DNA from: Muricea muricata
Taxonomy: Eukaryota > Cnidaria > Anthozoa > Malacalcyonacea > Plexauridae
Length of the DNA: 64,000 bases
Direction: 5' to 3'
Assembly: GCA_963855995.1 (NCBI GenBank)
Contig: OY979718.1
Location: 38,501,059-38,565,058, forward strand
Below, one piece after another: positions 1-28,700 of the stretch. The position numbers and the translations under genes were made by a program. Every line of letters starts with the position of its first letter. Position 1 is the stretch's first letter. The notes beneath the pieces were generated by a model that did not search any database, was not told the origin of the DNA, and worked only from the letters and a program-made list of their open reading frames with translations.

Positions 1-45
1 GAGGCATAAAACATATATTCAGATTTATTGACGGTTTTCGTAATT

Positions 46-990
46 GGCCATAACGAAAAAGATGGGCAGAATACATTGCGGGCGTCAAGCAAAAAATGAC
101 CGAAAAACTTACCAGGAAGAAAAGACGTACGGTCATAAAACTAACAAAACAAAGAAAATGTGACCTTTTCTCTTTAGCACTGCGGAAAAACGTCTGCGCA
201 TGCGCGTGGACAAAATAAAAATGGCGGGAAGTTTAAATTCGTATCGAAGACATAAATTAAAACATTTTATGTTTAAAGGCAAGTGTGCCAAATAAAATAA
301 TATGATGGACGGGTAGACTAGATGTTCATTGTAACTCTACTACTATTTAACTATCAAAATAGTACAATTTATGTGAAAAAATGTTGTTTTAGGGAGGCAA
401 GATTTCCAACATTCGTGCAAAAATATAGAATTCGAAACTTTAAATGAGAAAGTTAAAAAAAATCTCTAAAAGTTAAGGATTTGAACCCACTCAAATTATA
501 GCGAAGACCAGAGTTTAAACACTAAGTTGACGATAATTTTTAGTGCGTGGCGACTAACATTTTTTTTTAAATGAAAACTCCCGATATCGCATTAGTAAAC
601 AAACAGGCTACAGAACACAGGCTACAAATATTTCGCACAATAAATTTATTAACAGTCACCCTTGGTTCTTTTGCTTGTATAATACTGTTTCTTGAACATG
701 TAGGCTATAATTATTTCTATTTCTTATCTTTCCACATTCATTATTTTCTGTCAGTTTTACAGAAAAAGCACTCATGTAAGTTATTCCGTTTCGCCTCTTT
801 TTTGAGTCTTCCACAACCTTCGGAACACTTCCACACCACGTTCGCAAGGTAAAATTCAGTAAAGCTGACGCAGGCGCAGACATTTTTTCCCACATTTTTT
901 CAGACATTTTTCTCTTATGCTTGTCCTTCAAACTATTTCCGACCTCGATGCATGCTGGTAAAATGTACATCCGCCATCTTTTTCGTTACG
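46..990. mobile_element. Longer member of the aacgaaaaagatgg family
   Basis: ggccataacgaaaaagatgg near 46 and the inverted catctttttcgttacgg ending near 990 bound a 940-bp interval; taattg occurs just outside each end. It includes a tRNA-like relic at about 465-525. No transposase. Confidence 0.6.
465..525 (-). repeat. tRNA-like (SINE) relic
   Basis: On the minus strand a B-box-like GGGTTCAAATCC follows about 45 nt after TTAGTGTTTAAACTCTGG. Decayed; not a functional tRNA. Confidence 0.4.
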
Positions 991-1092
991 GTTAATTGAG
1001 TTCTTGTGATTGGTCCAAAAGACGTTCGCAAGTACACAACTTATTTTAAGCTCGCACAAAACAATTGCACAAAATACGAGTACTGCATAGCC

Positions 1093-1184
1093 CAATCTCG
1101 TACTCAGAGCCCAGTTCCTCTTGGCCGACTAACGAAGGGCTTCGTTCCTCGGCCAAGAGGAACTGGGCTCTGGGTACGAGATTG
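1093..1184. mobile_element. 92-bp foldback MITE with 9-bp TSD
   Basis: CAATCTCGTAC...GTACGAGATTG arms (about 34 bp each) form an almost perfect hairpin. Direct repeat tgcatagcc flanks it at 1084-1092 and 1185-1193. Fragments with the same ccctgggtacgaggttg end occur at 14460-14490, so it is a dispersed family. Confidence 0.88.
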
Positions 1185-1187
1185 TGC

Positions 1188-1240
1188 ATAGCCTTATTTT
1201 CTCGCTACACTAGCGCTAGAAAACAAACGAAAATAAGGCT
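1188..1240. repeat. Short hairpin agccttattttc / gaaaataaggct
   Basis: A 12-bp perfect stem around a roughly 25-nt loop directly right of the 92-bp foldback, whose target duplication overlaps its left foot. Suggests the foldback inserted at or near the end of an older inverted repeat. Confidence 0.6.
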
Positions 1241-3666
1241 CTGCTAACAGGTTACCGGGAATATTGAATTCTCTATAAACAAAACGTGACTCCAACTCAA
1301 AAATTCCGATTAACTTTAGTATGGGTTTTACCATTTAGTTGTTACTGAACACGTTTGGAACGTTTTGAGAAGATTACTATCCGATGGACAGCGCTATATT
1401 CACCTTTGATATGTGCACCCGACCCCGGTAGAAGAATGAGTGCTTTTTAAACGCTGCCTACATACCTACTTCAATTGTTCGTCAGTAATCCTCACTCCAA
1501 TATTGCTTAATGCTAGGTATAAGGGTAGGCTTATCAAAATGGTATTTTTAAAATGCAGTCAATATCCATTATTATATTGAAATTAAAAACTAAGGATGGA
1601 TTTATAATTCCCGACTTTCGAGATTCAAAATTAAATTAATTTATTTTTTGAGGAGGTTTTCTAGTAGAATTTTTCAACTTTTAACTATTTAAGTCGAAAT
1701 TCTTCGAGACTTTTCCACAAGTTCTATTTCAGAACCATCCTCAGAGATATAAAAAAACTAGATTCATATTAATCTGAATTCAGATCAATATGAATTTAGT
1801 TGTTCCACAAGTTTCATCTAAATATTTACTCAAGGTAAATAACCTGATTATAACCCGTGGTACATCAGAGAAAACCGACTCAAAAATAAATTAAAGTTAG
1901 ATCAACACTTCGAACGGTCGGTATAAGTGATCCTGAAAAAGCTATTATATCCCTGTAAAAAAGCTATATTTCCGTCCTCGCTGTAAACTCTCGCTTAATT
2001 ATTCTGGTCGTTTCGGCTTGTATATATAATTTATATGCCGCATGTTATGCACTAGAAGTGTCTAGAAAATGATTTTCGTAGTGCATCGATCTATGGACTA
2101 TAAGAACTGAAATGTTTTTGTGGGAACTAACATTTTGAAGCACGCTGAATTCAAATCCGAAGAGTTCCTGCACAATATATGGACCCGCAGTTTTCTTACA
2201 AACTGTTATTTTATCTTAACTAATGTCAGGACAATTTTTTTTGTTGATATTTTTCAACGACACGAATGGCACACGGCTGTGTAACTCAAAATGACTAATT
2301 CCTGTGAACCAGTCCCACATTTAACAAAAAACCCCTTGGTCTTGTGCTTGGATTATTTTGAATTATGTAAATTTTAGCGCGCTGGACGTAAACAACATAT
2401 TTCGTCGACAAGTTTGGAAGGGTACCGATATTACTTTCTAAAATCGTCAGTTTTGTTTCCATCTTTATAAAGTCACAAGAACGTTCAATGTCAAGTCTTT
2501 AAGCTATATCTTTGGGCTGAGAAATAATTTCTTACGATCAAACTTCGTGCAACGAAGAAAAATGCCAACTTATAATGATGGTCAGCATTTAAATTTCCAA
2601 CACAGTCTTTGATTCGTAATTTGAGAGACGATTGTCATCTACAAGTAAATTGCTTCACCAGCAGTGAGTAGTGGAGTAATTTATGAAGCGAGAGTGAGCA
2701 CGCAGGAAAACGGCGTGGTGACAAACTACATCGGTATGACAGCGAACGACTTTAAAGATATACGGAGTATGTATATATATATATATCCGTATATATCCGT
2801 AGAGCTTTAGTTTGGAGGAGGGGTATATTTATGTATAATTCGTGTAATGCCGGACTCTGTCTCCAAATTCATTAGGGAACAGAAATTTAGCCAATGGGAT
2901 AGCAATTTGCCATTTCCTTTCTACTCCAATCCAACCCACTGACCATGCTTTCAGATATTTCTAAATAGATCTACGGTTTTACAAATGCATAAAAGATAGA
3001 ATTGAATTCTCTAGCTGTAGACTATTATTTTTAACTTACCAAAGTCGTGCTCTGTTTTGCGCTTGATACTATCTTGTGCCCTGTCACATTCTGAATGCAT
3101 TCACACTGACGCTGTCACATCAATAAATATGCAAATGTAATGAACAGGAGAATTGTACTTCATTAAGATGCGAATTACATTGAGTTCGAGACTTATTAAC
3201 ATGGCACTAGTGAGCGGGCTAAGCGAGAGTAAGACGTTGAGACAGCACGAGATACTGTAATATTACGTATTTTCAAGAGGAAAAATATACGTATTTTCAA
3301 GAGATTAGATTGATATATACCACCTGTTCTGTTTATCCAAGCGTTAAGCTGATATGGCTTTATATGTACTGATCTAAAGCTGTGTAATGATATGATTATG
3401 TCATGCTAAACAACGGAGTAAGCCTATGTTAGTGTATCTCAGCAACTGATCTATATTATAAATGTTAATTCTGCCGAACAGCACGTGCATAGCCAAGCCA
3501 AATGGGAATGTGCAAATTTGTGTGTCAATTATGCCCCGAGCCTTCATTTACCGAAAGGAGTTGCAACTTTAATTTAAAACTTGCGTACAGTGACAGCCAA
3601 ATAATGCCATTTCACATTGAAGTGTGAACAGCTTGTAGAGAGTTATATATTATGACACCCGAGGCA
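1241..3666. other. No gene seen
   Basis: AT-rich, short frames only. Includes a doubled tacgtattttcaagag near 3265-3305 and the AT microsatellite. Confidence 0.4.
2768..2792. repeat. AT microsatellite
   Basis: tatatatatatat tract with neighbouring repeats of atatccgtat. Confidence 0.9.
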
Positions 3667-3673
3667 GGGCATG

Positions 3674-3850
3674 TTGTAAAACGCGGAGTGGAGTGGACTT
3701 GTAAAACGCGGAGTGGAGTGGATTTGTAAAACGCGGAGTCAAAAATTTGTAAAACGCGGAGTCAAAATTTGTAAAACGCGGAGTCAAAAATTTGTAAAAC
3801 GCGGAGTCAGAATTTGTAAAACGCGGAGTCAAAATTTGTAAAACGCGGTG
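3674..3850 (+). repeat. Minisatellite, unit ttgtaaaacgcggagtcaaa
   Basis: About 8 tandem units of 21-29 bp forming the left inverted terminus of the 3.7-5.3 kb element. Confidence 0.95.
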
Positions 3851-3898
3851 GTGTGACACCAACAGGCCTAGGCAACAACCAGCGCCTTCCAACGTGGT

Positions 3899-4333
3899 AT
3901 GACACCGTCGACAAGCGACGCCCTTCAACGTGGTTTCGCACCAACATATATTAGCCATAGCCAGCGATCACCAATTGATCCAATATATCAAGCCCAAACC
4001 AACCCTCTAACCTACCAAGCCCAGCAGTCCAGTCCAGCAAGACAGAAACCAGACTTCGGTTTAAAGCCAGGAGGTGTTTTGCCTCCTCCACCAAATGATC
4101 TAGTAATGACTACTAGGTTGCACAGGAAATACTATAAGGATGGGCAGTTACAAATATCACCAACCATCTCGTCAGTCTATCTCCATGTCAACTCGTGTTG
4201 TGCACGAGCAGCCCAACCAGACTTCACACTGGCATCGTGCCACTTACCCAACGATTTGGTTCCATTTCTTCAAACGGAACACTACGATCTAATATATGCA
4301 AAATTAGGACTCAACTTTGCACAGAACTTGTAG
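3899..4333 (+). CDS. 144-aa ORF inside the inverted-minisatellite element
   Basis: Starts MTPSTSDALQRGFAPTYI, is Pro/Gln-rich in the first half, then has TTRLHRKYYKDGQL and NSCCARAAQPDF, ending NFAQNL. Not recognised. Its position between the arms suggests a transposon-encoded or captured fragment. It could be the last exon of a spliced frame; no partner found. Confidence 0.3.
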   Translation: MTPSTSDALQRGFAPTYISHSQRSPIDPIYQAQTNPLTYQAQQSSPARQKPDFGLKPGGVLPPPPNDLVMTTRLHRKYYKDGQLQISPTISSVYLHVNSCCARAAQPDFTLASCHLPNDLVPFLQTEHYDLIYAKLGLNFAQNL

Positions 4334-4621
4334 ACAATATTCTATAATGCCAATCGTGAGTTTAGACGTAGAATACTAAAACATTTGATGGGCATCTTAA
4401 GGATAAATCAGTGAGTGCATGTGATGTAAAATTATATTGAAATTTAATTTTAAAAAGACTGACAATTAGGAAAATCGAAAGCGTCCTCTTAAAAGCATGT
4501 TTCCCGGCTACGGACAATCTTAGTCTAGGAATGATAGTCTTAATTCTTTCCATTGTTGTGTTTTGTTTCGTTATGTTTGTAAAATAGAACTAATTAAAGA
4601 TGTATGATATAACGCAATCTG

Positions 4622-4866
4622 CCATGACAAAAAAGATAGCGGATGTCGATTTTTCCATAATGCATTGCCGTCTGAAATCGTTTAAAAAGGCGAATATATT
4701 AACGCCTTTTGAAGAACAGACAGGACACAATAGGTTATTTTCCTACTTGTCCTAAAATTTGAATCCATTTGCTTTGCTTCGTGTCATCCTTTTGCAGCTA
4801 TTCATACTTGATAACCGCAATGCATTTTGGTAAAATCGACATGTCGCCATCTTTTTTATTACGGGA
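4622..4866. mobile_element. MITE of the aaaaaagatggcgga family
   Basis: caaaaaagatagcggatgtc and the inverted gacatgtcgccatctttttt bound about 245 bp. The same terminal family occurs at 46-990 and as a fragment at 59865-59930. Nested in the 3.7-5.3 kb element. Confidence 0.7.
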
Positions 4867-4954
4867 TGGGAACCTCGACGGGTTACATTGCTGGTCTTCA
4901 GCCATATAAAGTAGTATACTGTAATAGAATGACATTAGTTGTTTTAAAAATTTT

Positions 4955-5305
4955 GACTCCGCGTTTTACAAATTTTGACTCCGCGTTTTACAAATTTTGA
5001 CTCCGCGTTTTACAAATTTTGACTCCGCGTTTTACAAATTTTTGACTCCGCGTTTTACAAATTTTTGACACCGCGTTTTACAAATTTTGACTCCGCGTTT
5101 TACAAATTTTGACTCCGCGTTTTACAAATTTTGACTCCGCGTTTTACAAATTTTTGACTCCGCGTTTTACAAATTTTGACTCCGCGTTTTACAAATTTTG
5201 ACTCCGCGTTTTACAAATTTTGACTCCGCGTTTTACAAATTTTTGACTCCGCGTTTTACAAATCCACTCCACTCCGCGTTTTACAAGTCCACTCCACTCC
5301 GCATT
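4955..5305 (-). repeat. Minisatellite, same unit inverted
   Basis: About 15 tandem units of ttttgactccgcgttttacaa, the reverse complement of the array at 3674-3850. Unit variation is limited to T-run length and a few substitutions. Confidence 0.95.
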
Positions 5306-5489
5306 TTACAACATGCCCAGAGGGGCAGCTTAGACAACACGCCAGTGTTGATATCAGGTTAGACCACTGGGTTAGACTAATCAACTCCACAAATCCATAG
5401 ACTAGGTAGTTGGGAACTACAATATTCCGGTGAAAACCATTACTATATAAAAAAAACTGGAAGCTAATTAACTCCCTAGGAGAAATTGA

Positions 5490-5770
5490 AGCATGCTGAA
5501 TTAAGTTTTTCCGGGTTTTGAGTTAAACCACTTAACGTCAAAGATTGGGCAGTATTTCGCATTGAGGCTATTAAAAAGTAAAAATTTTAAGCGGACTTGG
5601 TAAAACGGAATTATTTGGTACTACACAGAAAATTTCCCGTACTTTGTAAAATCGCGGTTGTCATCGTATTTTAAGTATTTCTTTCTTGCTTGCTTGAAGT
5701 TTTGAAATTTTTATACTAAATACAATGCTTCAATTTGACGCAGGACATTTGACACAAACGAATTTACAAA
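5490..5770 (+). repeat. Dispersed repeat related to 11650-12060
   Basis: Shares ttgagttaaaccacttaacgtcaaag, gaggctattaaaaagt and later segments with the MITE in the AMPD intron at 11.6-12.1 kb, in the same order. Confidence 0.55.
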
Positions 5771-7274
5771 CCATAACATCACTTTTTAAATCAATGTGAA
5801 AACATTAAATCTCGCTAAGTTTCTGGCAAAAAGGTGTGAACCACGCCGACAAAACAAAGGCACTGAATACATATACTGTATATATACATCAAAAACCTAC
5901 CACTACAGTCTGTTTCATCCAGAAGGAATCTTCAAGTGGAAGACAAATTTCGAAAACATGCGAGCTTCTTTTATGCTCAAGGAAGAAACGTTGGCGTGTG
6001 GGTTTTCAAATAGCATGCATTCCTTTTTTGTTTAGGTTGTTTACCTGAAATCTTTTTTGTGTTGGCTATTTTCGATCTTTTGCTAAGTAAGCTAATGTTT
6101 TTTCTTCCAAAATACTAAGTTTTTCCTCTGAACATAAATTACATTTTTTGGATCCTCCCGCGTAAGAAATAGATTTTTTTATTATTGACCACTTCCATGG
6201 TGAAATCTGGTGTTTTTTTCAAGTTCCAAACATGTTTCGAATGTTCCGTTTCGTTTGAATATTTTTTGTGGGTGAAACATTTGACATGATTCCTGTATTA
6301 CTCTTTAAATGTGCTTGAAATCATGCCAATGTATATAGTGCTTCGTGTTCTGTCTGGATGAAGACTGTCTATAATAGTGTTAGGTTTTTGAGGTATTTTT
6401 GAGGTGCATTGAGCACTCTTTTGTATTTTGCATACCAAAACTAACTCATAAAACTATTTGTACAATGAAATTTTCTGCATATTATGTACACTACACAACA
6501 AGAAATTTTGAGTCCGCAGTATAACAGGACTAAACAGCAAATTATGCGTGGCAAAGTACTTCATTTCCCCGGCCTGAGTGGATTTTTAAGAACGAAGCAG
6601 TACACATATATTGAGTTACGTGCGCGGACCCACTTCAGCACGGGAAAATGAAGAAGTTACCATAATTATGTTTTGCTACCCACATTGTTCATGGGTTATT
6701 GATTCACGTCAGTCGTTAAATCTCGATTTTCAACCGATTCAAACGATTTGTATTTTCATGTATACAAAATTATCTTAACCCTGTCCCTAACCAACACTAG
6801 TAATGTGCATTTAAAATATTTTACTGGTCTTGTACAAATTCGGATTGGGTGCCATGTTGTGCCCTTATTAATAACACAAACTTTAGTAAGCCGCCGACCA
6901 AAATTGATAACGAACAAGACATAACGTTGTTTTTTAGCCTGAATTAGGTGCAATAATGCTAAATGATATTGTTGACAATGAAAACGGATAAAGATGTTTC
7001 ATTTGTAGCGGTAAACTTTTAGTTTCATAGTCTTTGATAATGGTTTCCGTAGAGGAGACCGAAACGTTAGACAAAAGTATTTAAACTTTTTGTTAATCTG
7101 GAAGAACAAATAAATAGTAAATTGTTGACAATGCCCGCAACAAAAAATTGTGCGATCGTGTTTTTAGAAACATTGCAGCTAAGTTGTTCATTTTTTGTTT
7201 TGTATATGGATGTATGCGCCGCAGTTCTCCGCCCCCAAAATAAAAACCCTGTAGTTAAAAATACTCGCGAAGAA
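5771..7274. other. AMPD 3' flank, no gene seen
   Basis: Contains the AMPD 3' UTR immediately below 7275; no clear polyadenylation signal was picked out. At 7030-7085 a block with gaggagaccgaaacgttaga resembles the conserved ends of dispersed retroelements. Nothing else supported. Confidence 0.4.
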
Positions 7275-23566
<16,292 letters not shown>

Positions 23567-24651
23567 GTTGTCCCTCTATCAATGTCGTCTGACCCCACAA
23601 ATTGATTGTCTGGAGAGAGAATGGAATGCAGGCATGTTAAAACAAATACAAACCACAGTGTAAAATTGACCATATGGCAGACACTTGTGAAACAAAAGTA
23701 ATCATTTGTTTGCGAGTTGTTGGGATGTTAATCAGAAAACTAAAATTAAGTTGATTTCAGGTAAACTGGAAATTAAAGTAATATTCTCTGAACCCAACAA
23801 AACAGGGGGGGGGGCATTAGGTGGCCTGCTTTGGAAGACATGACGATCCGAGCTTACGGATCGAAAACTTTGCGGAAAATCAATTTATGTGGTGTTTCCA
23901 CAAAATTATACTTTGATTGATAATAACCATGCAAACATACAAGAAACTTAGAATGGTGCCGTTTAACAGACATGGACGTGTTAGTTTAATTTTTCTTAGT
24001 TAGACAAACACATTTGTTCAGCTTGCTTGCGTAAAGGACCATGATGTGTATGTGTTTTGAAATGCTCCTGTGGTGCAATACTTACAAGTAACCTACTTTT
24101 CTTAGGTTAACGTACCACAGCATCACTGTATATTACCTTGCCCACTAAGACACTATGCACGGCCTTTTCATGATGCTTCATTAGGGGTACCAAACTGGGG
24201 TAATATGGGGGTGCATCCCCGCTATACCATGTGATCTATGGATGGAACTTGGAGGGTCTGCATAAAAGCCAATTTACATGAATAACTGATAATTATTTCC
24301 ACTTATCAGCAACAGGCAAAATTTGAAATGTGATGTTCTTACACACATTTACCCAACCACATGTGCCAGAATAAGAATTAGATGACTTGTTGTATAGTGC
24401 AAATGACTTAATAATGGATGTGTTGTCACACACAGTACCTGTGCTACAATGATGTTAATCTATATTTTTGTCAATTTGAGAGCAAGGAGGAACATTCAGA
24501 GATTGAGTTTACTACCCTAAGCACAACAAAAACACTGATGAAGGAAACAAAGTTTATAAAAATAAACAGATTTAGGTTTACATAAAGGAATATCAAAATG
24601 CCATATAATAAACTACTTATTAACCATAGTTGCTTGGTCTTTACAGGAAAA
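23567..24651. other. AMPD upstream region
   Basis: Should hold the AMPD 5' UTR and promoter. No TATA box or further coding exon is convincing. Contains a G10 run near 23806. Confidence 0.35.
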
Positions 24652-25204
24652 TAGGGTTGGGCGATATTTAAAAAATTAACTCACGATTATTGTCATGGAA
24701 AATATCACGATAATCGATAATATCGCGATTAATGAAATAGAAATGACCATTGTTTTCAAGTGCAATTAATATCAAAGCATGTATAAACTTGTATATAATC
24801 TTATATTAAAGACATATCAACAACAGATTAAAGTAATATGAAGGCTTTTCCTTCACTAATATTTTCATAACTGTTGTAATATAATGTGTACTGTTCAATT
24901 TTATTCTATGTTTTGTGGAAGGAAAACTAAATTATGAACATGCAGTACAACTACTACAAAAAGCAATTACAATTTGCCTTGTTAATACACTTTTTGACAG
25001 TTTATTTGTTGCTGGAATACAAAGATGCTTTCTACTTTTTTTAGGATTCTGCAAGTTATATACATATTTCCAAGCAATATCACGATATTCATCGAACATG
25101 ACGATAATTTCGATAAATCGTCACTAAAGTTTTTAGCTTCGGTAAGATAATCGCGATTGGAAATATCACGATTAATCAAAATATCGAAATATCGCCCAAC
25201 CCTA
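24652..25204. mobile_element. MITE with TAGGGTTGGGCGATATTT ends
   Basis: Left TAGGGTTGGGCGATATTT and right reverse complement bound 553 bp full of cgataatatcgcgatt-type palindromes. A matching target duplication could not be read, so the superfamily is left open. Confidence 0.75.
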
Positions 25205-27418
25205 CTTGGAACTACGCTAATGACAATTTAGCTTGCACATAGTTTGTCCAGGATACTCAGTTGGCGACCAAGTATAAAGTATATATAATAAATACACCGT
25301 AAAAAGGAGTACAAGCTTGTGTACAAGCTAAATATGCAAATGAAGAAAACATGTTACCGGTACATATCAGATGTCACCCCACTATAAAGCCAAATGGAAC
25401 AAATATAAACCCAAAATCTAGCCTTTAATTACAATTTTATTTATATAAGATACAGTTTACAACATATTAATGTGAATGTAATCTACGGTATGTAAACAGG
25501 ACTCTGTCAACAATGTTCATGGCTCGTGACGTTGTCACGGGGTACATCGCTCAGGGGATGATCCTAATTTTCGCAGTAAATATAAATAAACCATCTCGCA
25601 TCTTAATCTTAGTAACAACATTTTGAAAGCTTACCTCAAAGTTGGTATTCTAATCCGGCTCCTCACCTTAACAAATGGGTAAAATACGCTGAGGGTCCAA
25701 AGCTTTTTGAATATTTATAAATTGTCCATCTAGACAGTAGCACAGGTATTCGTGCTGACCAAAAACTTTCGTGACCTGACAGGCAGTCCGACCGCAGCAG
25801 CACTTGTACAAAATACGTAATACAATAGGCGAATTAACCAACGTCGTTATGGAATGCAACGGAGCTGAAATAGCATGGAAAATGACATTAAAAGGACTCG
25901 AAGTTATGCAATATTTAAATTTCCAGGTCAAGTTATAAGGTCAAAATGAAATCGAATTTTCCTAGCATAAAGGAATTTTTTCACTATCATATAACCTTGT
26001 TATCCCCTCCTTATCCTTACCCTTTTTATGTTTTAATTATTATCCTTGTCTGTGAACAAAAAATAACTGAAAATCTCGTGTGGTGAAGATTTTTATAGTT
26101 CAATATTGCTTTCAATTTAGCTGTTGTAAAACAATCGGCAATGACCCCGTGTGTACATACCGTTGAGTCTCGAAAGTAAGTGCCCCCTCGAAAGTACCCC
26201 CCCCCCCTTGCGTAATGGAGCTGCAGGTGGAAAAGAAACTCTCTAAACCATATATGTATGTCAGTATGCTCCAGCACGGACCTAAACTTGCCGAATTTCG
26301 AAAGTAAGCACTGTCTTCCATTAAAAAATTTCACTGGGCGCCCTGCTTAGTAAGCCAGACTGCAGAGTAGGGCAGTTTTCGTCAAGATCTTGGGTGCGCC
26401 AAAGACCAGAATCTGGGTGCGGGTGCGCAAAAATGGTCAGGTGCACCAGGAAAAGTTTTCCAGGTGCGCCAAAGTATATTTAAGTGTGCCTAAATATTTA
26501 AGGACTGCATTATATTTCAAAGCTTAGTTATAGTGTAACTAATTGTGAACATAAAAAGTGAAAATGAAGTGTTTCTGAGGTCTTCTAAAACACCAGACGA
26601 AGTCGACTAGGCGCGGCAGGTGCCCTGAAATTCTATAGACAGCCCATTTTTTAGATCAAATATTAATTTAAAAATGGCAAAAACTAATTTTATCGCCCGG
26701 AGAACAAACAGAAATTAGAAAAAGAAACAGTACATGTAGGCAATTCGTTCCATCTTGTGAACTGGAGAAAGATTAATTTGATCAATAGATTGAATGAAAT
26801 TTATGGGCACATAAAAAGTTGATAATGCCGTAATAACAAATGACAAAAGATAAAATAAGAACCGTTTGAGCTGAATTTCGGACTAAAAGGAATTGTTGGC
26901 ACGCCTAAAATATGCCGCCATTCTGGCGACATAAAGGACGGAGAAAAGAACGCAAATAGTTTGAACAACGAAAACCAGCAAAAAAATGTGGTTCTCGTCC
27001 ACAGGAACATTGTGTCCAGGCAAAAATTTACAAGTAGTTCTTATAAAAATAGCGTATGTCGGAATTTTAATTATAAATGATTTCCTCCTGGGGTTCATCA
27101 TGAACAACTTAATTATTGTTATGGTGGCTATGTATTGTCGCATTCATATCGGTTTCCCTATGAATATCTGACAAAAGATAGTGACCATGTGAAAAGATAG
27201 TGATTAATGACCATGCATTTAATTTAAAAAGTCGGTTGATTGACTCCAATCTAAATACAATGGCCCGATTTATAATAGAGACAGATGATCCGTCTGCACG
27301 AACTTGGGCAAAAAATTTAATGTAATTTAATTCAAAAATTTATATATATTGCGCGTCTTGCATAGAGAGAGATATATCTGCTCGCTCGCGCATTACATGA
27401 TATTGGAATGTCACACTA
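25205..27418. other. Mostly non-coding, repeat fragments
   Basis: Apart from the candidate Cys-rich exon, holds low-complexity ggtgcgcc-type repeats (26380-26490) and a C-run repeat (26180-26215). An 86-codon minus frame at 26883-27143 with a hydrophobic C-terminal segment has no recognised family. Confidence 0.35.
25668..25931 (-). CDS. Candidate Cys-rich exon, unrecognised
   Basis: An 87-codon minus-strand frame, possibly beginning after an acceptor (ATGCTATTTCAG) near 25864, contains KCCCGRTACQV, FGQHEYLCYC and ends QRILPIC followed by a stop. The Cys clusters and the absence of low-complexity sequence make it more protein-like than most frames in this window. No partner exons were found and no family is recognised. 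Confidence 0.2.
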   Translation of the reverse strand: MTWKFKYCITSSPFNVIFHAISAPLHSITTLVNSPIVLRILYKCCCGRTACQVTKVFGQHEYLCYCLDGQFINIQKALDPQRILPIC

Positions 27419-27557
27419 ATTGATATCTTTGTCATCAAGTTGCATGTGCTAATTGGAAAAGTAGGACAAACATCAGTTGTAGGCTTATACTTATAGCTAG
27501 TATAGCGCAATCACGATATTTAAAAGCGTTCTATAAGCTCGGGTTACTCCTTATAAT

Positions 27558-27758
27558 ATGGATAAAGACAGTTTAGAAAACATGTTCAAGGCCATGAAAA
27601 TGTCAGAATTGAAAAAGTTTCTGCAGGATCGCGGAATTACGGTAAATAGTTATTTAAAGCCTGACCTCGTGGCTATTGCTTGCGCTGTCGAGGAAATGAA
27701 TTTCCCGCCACAATGTCAGACCACTGAGGCAGAAGAAAAGCTTAACATGTATGGTTGA
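27558..27758 (+). CDS. SAP-like 66-aa ORF in left arm of inverted pair
   Basis: Opens with MDKDSLENMFKAMKM and contains a predicted helical SAP-like core (residues about 16-48). It follows a conserved upstream block also present in the reverse copy. Probably the N-terminal remnant of a transposon-encoded DNA-binding protein rather than a host gene. No downstream catalytic domain is present. Confidence 0.35.
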   Translation: MDKDSLENMFKAMKMSELKKFLQDRGITVNSYLKPDLVAIACAVEEMNFPPQCQTTEAEEKLNMYG

Positions 27759-28189
27759 CCATTTGTTTCAAAGTGGGTTCGTGATACATGGGCTCTAATC
27801 TAATGTATATTTTTCACTAAACACTTTTAACGGGTATATATGTGTCTTTTGGACGCGTGTATATGCGTATTTTTGACGCGCATGTATATGCGCTTTTCCT
27901 AAACACGCATATATACGGGGGTACAAAACACGCATATATATGCTGCAAAACACGCTTATATTTGCGTACGAAACACCCATATATCTGCGTACCAGTGAAC
28001 TGCGTGTCTCATTGGAGGGCATTACCAATTCGACGCAAAGGATTTTGATCAGAAAGCTAGGAGAAAAGCAAGGTGGAATGGTGAATTATTGTAAGATATT
28101 GCACATTAAAGTGAAAAATTTACGTTAGATTAGAGCCCATATATCACGAACACATTTTGAAACAAATAGGCAACCATACATGTGCATTT

Positions 28190-28383
28190 TAAGCTTTTCT
28201 TCTGCCTCAGTGGTCTGACATTGATTGTGGCAGTAAATTCATATCCTCGACAGCGCAAGTAATAGCCACGAGGCCAGGCTTTAAATAACTATTTACCGTA
28301 ATTCCACGGTCCTGCAGAAACTTTTTCAACTCTGACATTTTCATGGCCTTGAACTTGTTTTCTAAACTGCCTTTATCCATATT
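28190..28383 (-). pseudogene. Frameshifted second copy of the SAP-like ORF
   Basis: Reverse-strand duplicate of the ORF at 27558-27758. It starts MDKGSLENKFKAMKMSELKK and retains the core, but a CAAT duplication near the end moves it into an early stop. Base changes relative to the other arm show that the duplication is not very recent. Confidence 0.55.
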
Positions 28384-28700
28384 ATAAGGAGTAACCCGAG
28401 CTTATAGAACGCTTTTAAATATCGTGATTGCGCTATACTAGCTATAAGCCTATGGCTACAACTGATGTTTGTCCTACTTTTCCAATTAGCACATGCGAAA
28501 TACCCCCCGCGACGCTTGATGACAAAGATATCAATTTATGAATCGTCCTACAATAAGTCAAAGAGCCAACAAGGCTACGATATATTAGTTTTCCTAGTTA
28601 TGACAACATGACGGAAAAGGGCGCAGCCCGAGTGACTATTAAGCATTTAAGTTTCACGAGCGATGTTAAATCTCATATCGCACGAGTAACCATTCATTAA

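Larger units (their letters stand above)
3667..5318. mobile_element. 1.65-kb element with inverted minisatellite termini
   Basis: Begins GGGCATGTTGTAAAA and ends with the reverse complement. The left end carries about 8 units of ttgtaaaacgcggagtcaaa, the right end about 15 units in the opposite orientation, with the outermost two units at both ends sharing ggagtggagtgga. The interior includes an ORF and a 240-bp inverted repeat. No clear target duplication. Confidence 0.85.
27419..28535. repeat. Inverted pair of SAP-like ORF copies around a minisatellite loop
   Basis: Left arm about 27419-27807 and right arm about 28121-28535 are near-identical reverse complements. The left arm carries a plus-strand ORF at 27558-27758 (66 aa) with MSELKKFLQDRGITV and LVAIACAVEEM, resembling a SAP/LEM-type helix-turn-helix common at the N-termini of transposon proteins. 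The right arm holds the minus-strand copy (from about 28381 down), with substitutions and a 4-base CAAT duplication that shifts the frame. The loop contains degenerate copies of aaaacacgcatatata. Palindromic agacggatgatccgtct motifs sit outside both arms (about 27279 and 29260), which may mark a larger 2-kb element. Confidence 0.7.

Noticed and set aside
3674-5305. CRISPR-like appearance of the arrays
   Set aside because: Units are contiguous minisatellite copies without unique spacers, in a eukaryotic genome.
26883-27143. 86-codon minus-strand frame with a hydrophobic segment
   Set aside because: No splice-consistent partner exons and no family recognised; too weak to call a receptor.
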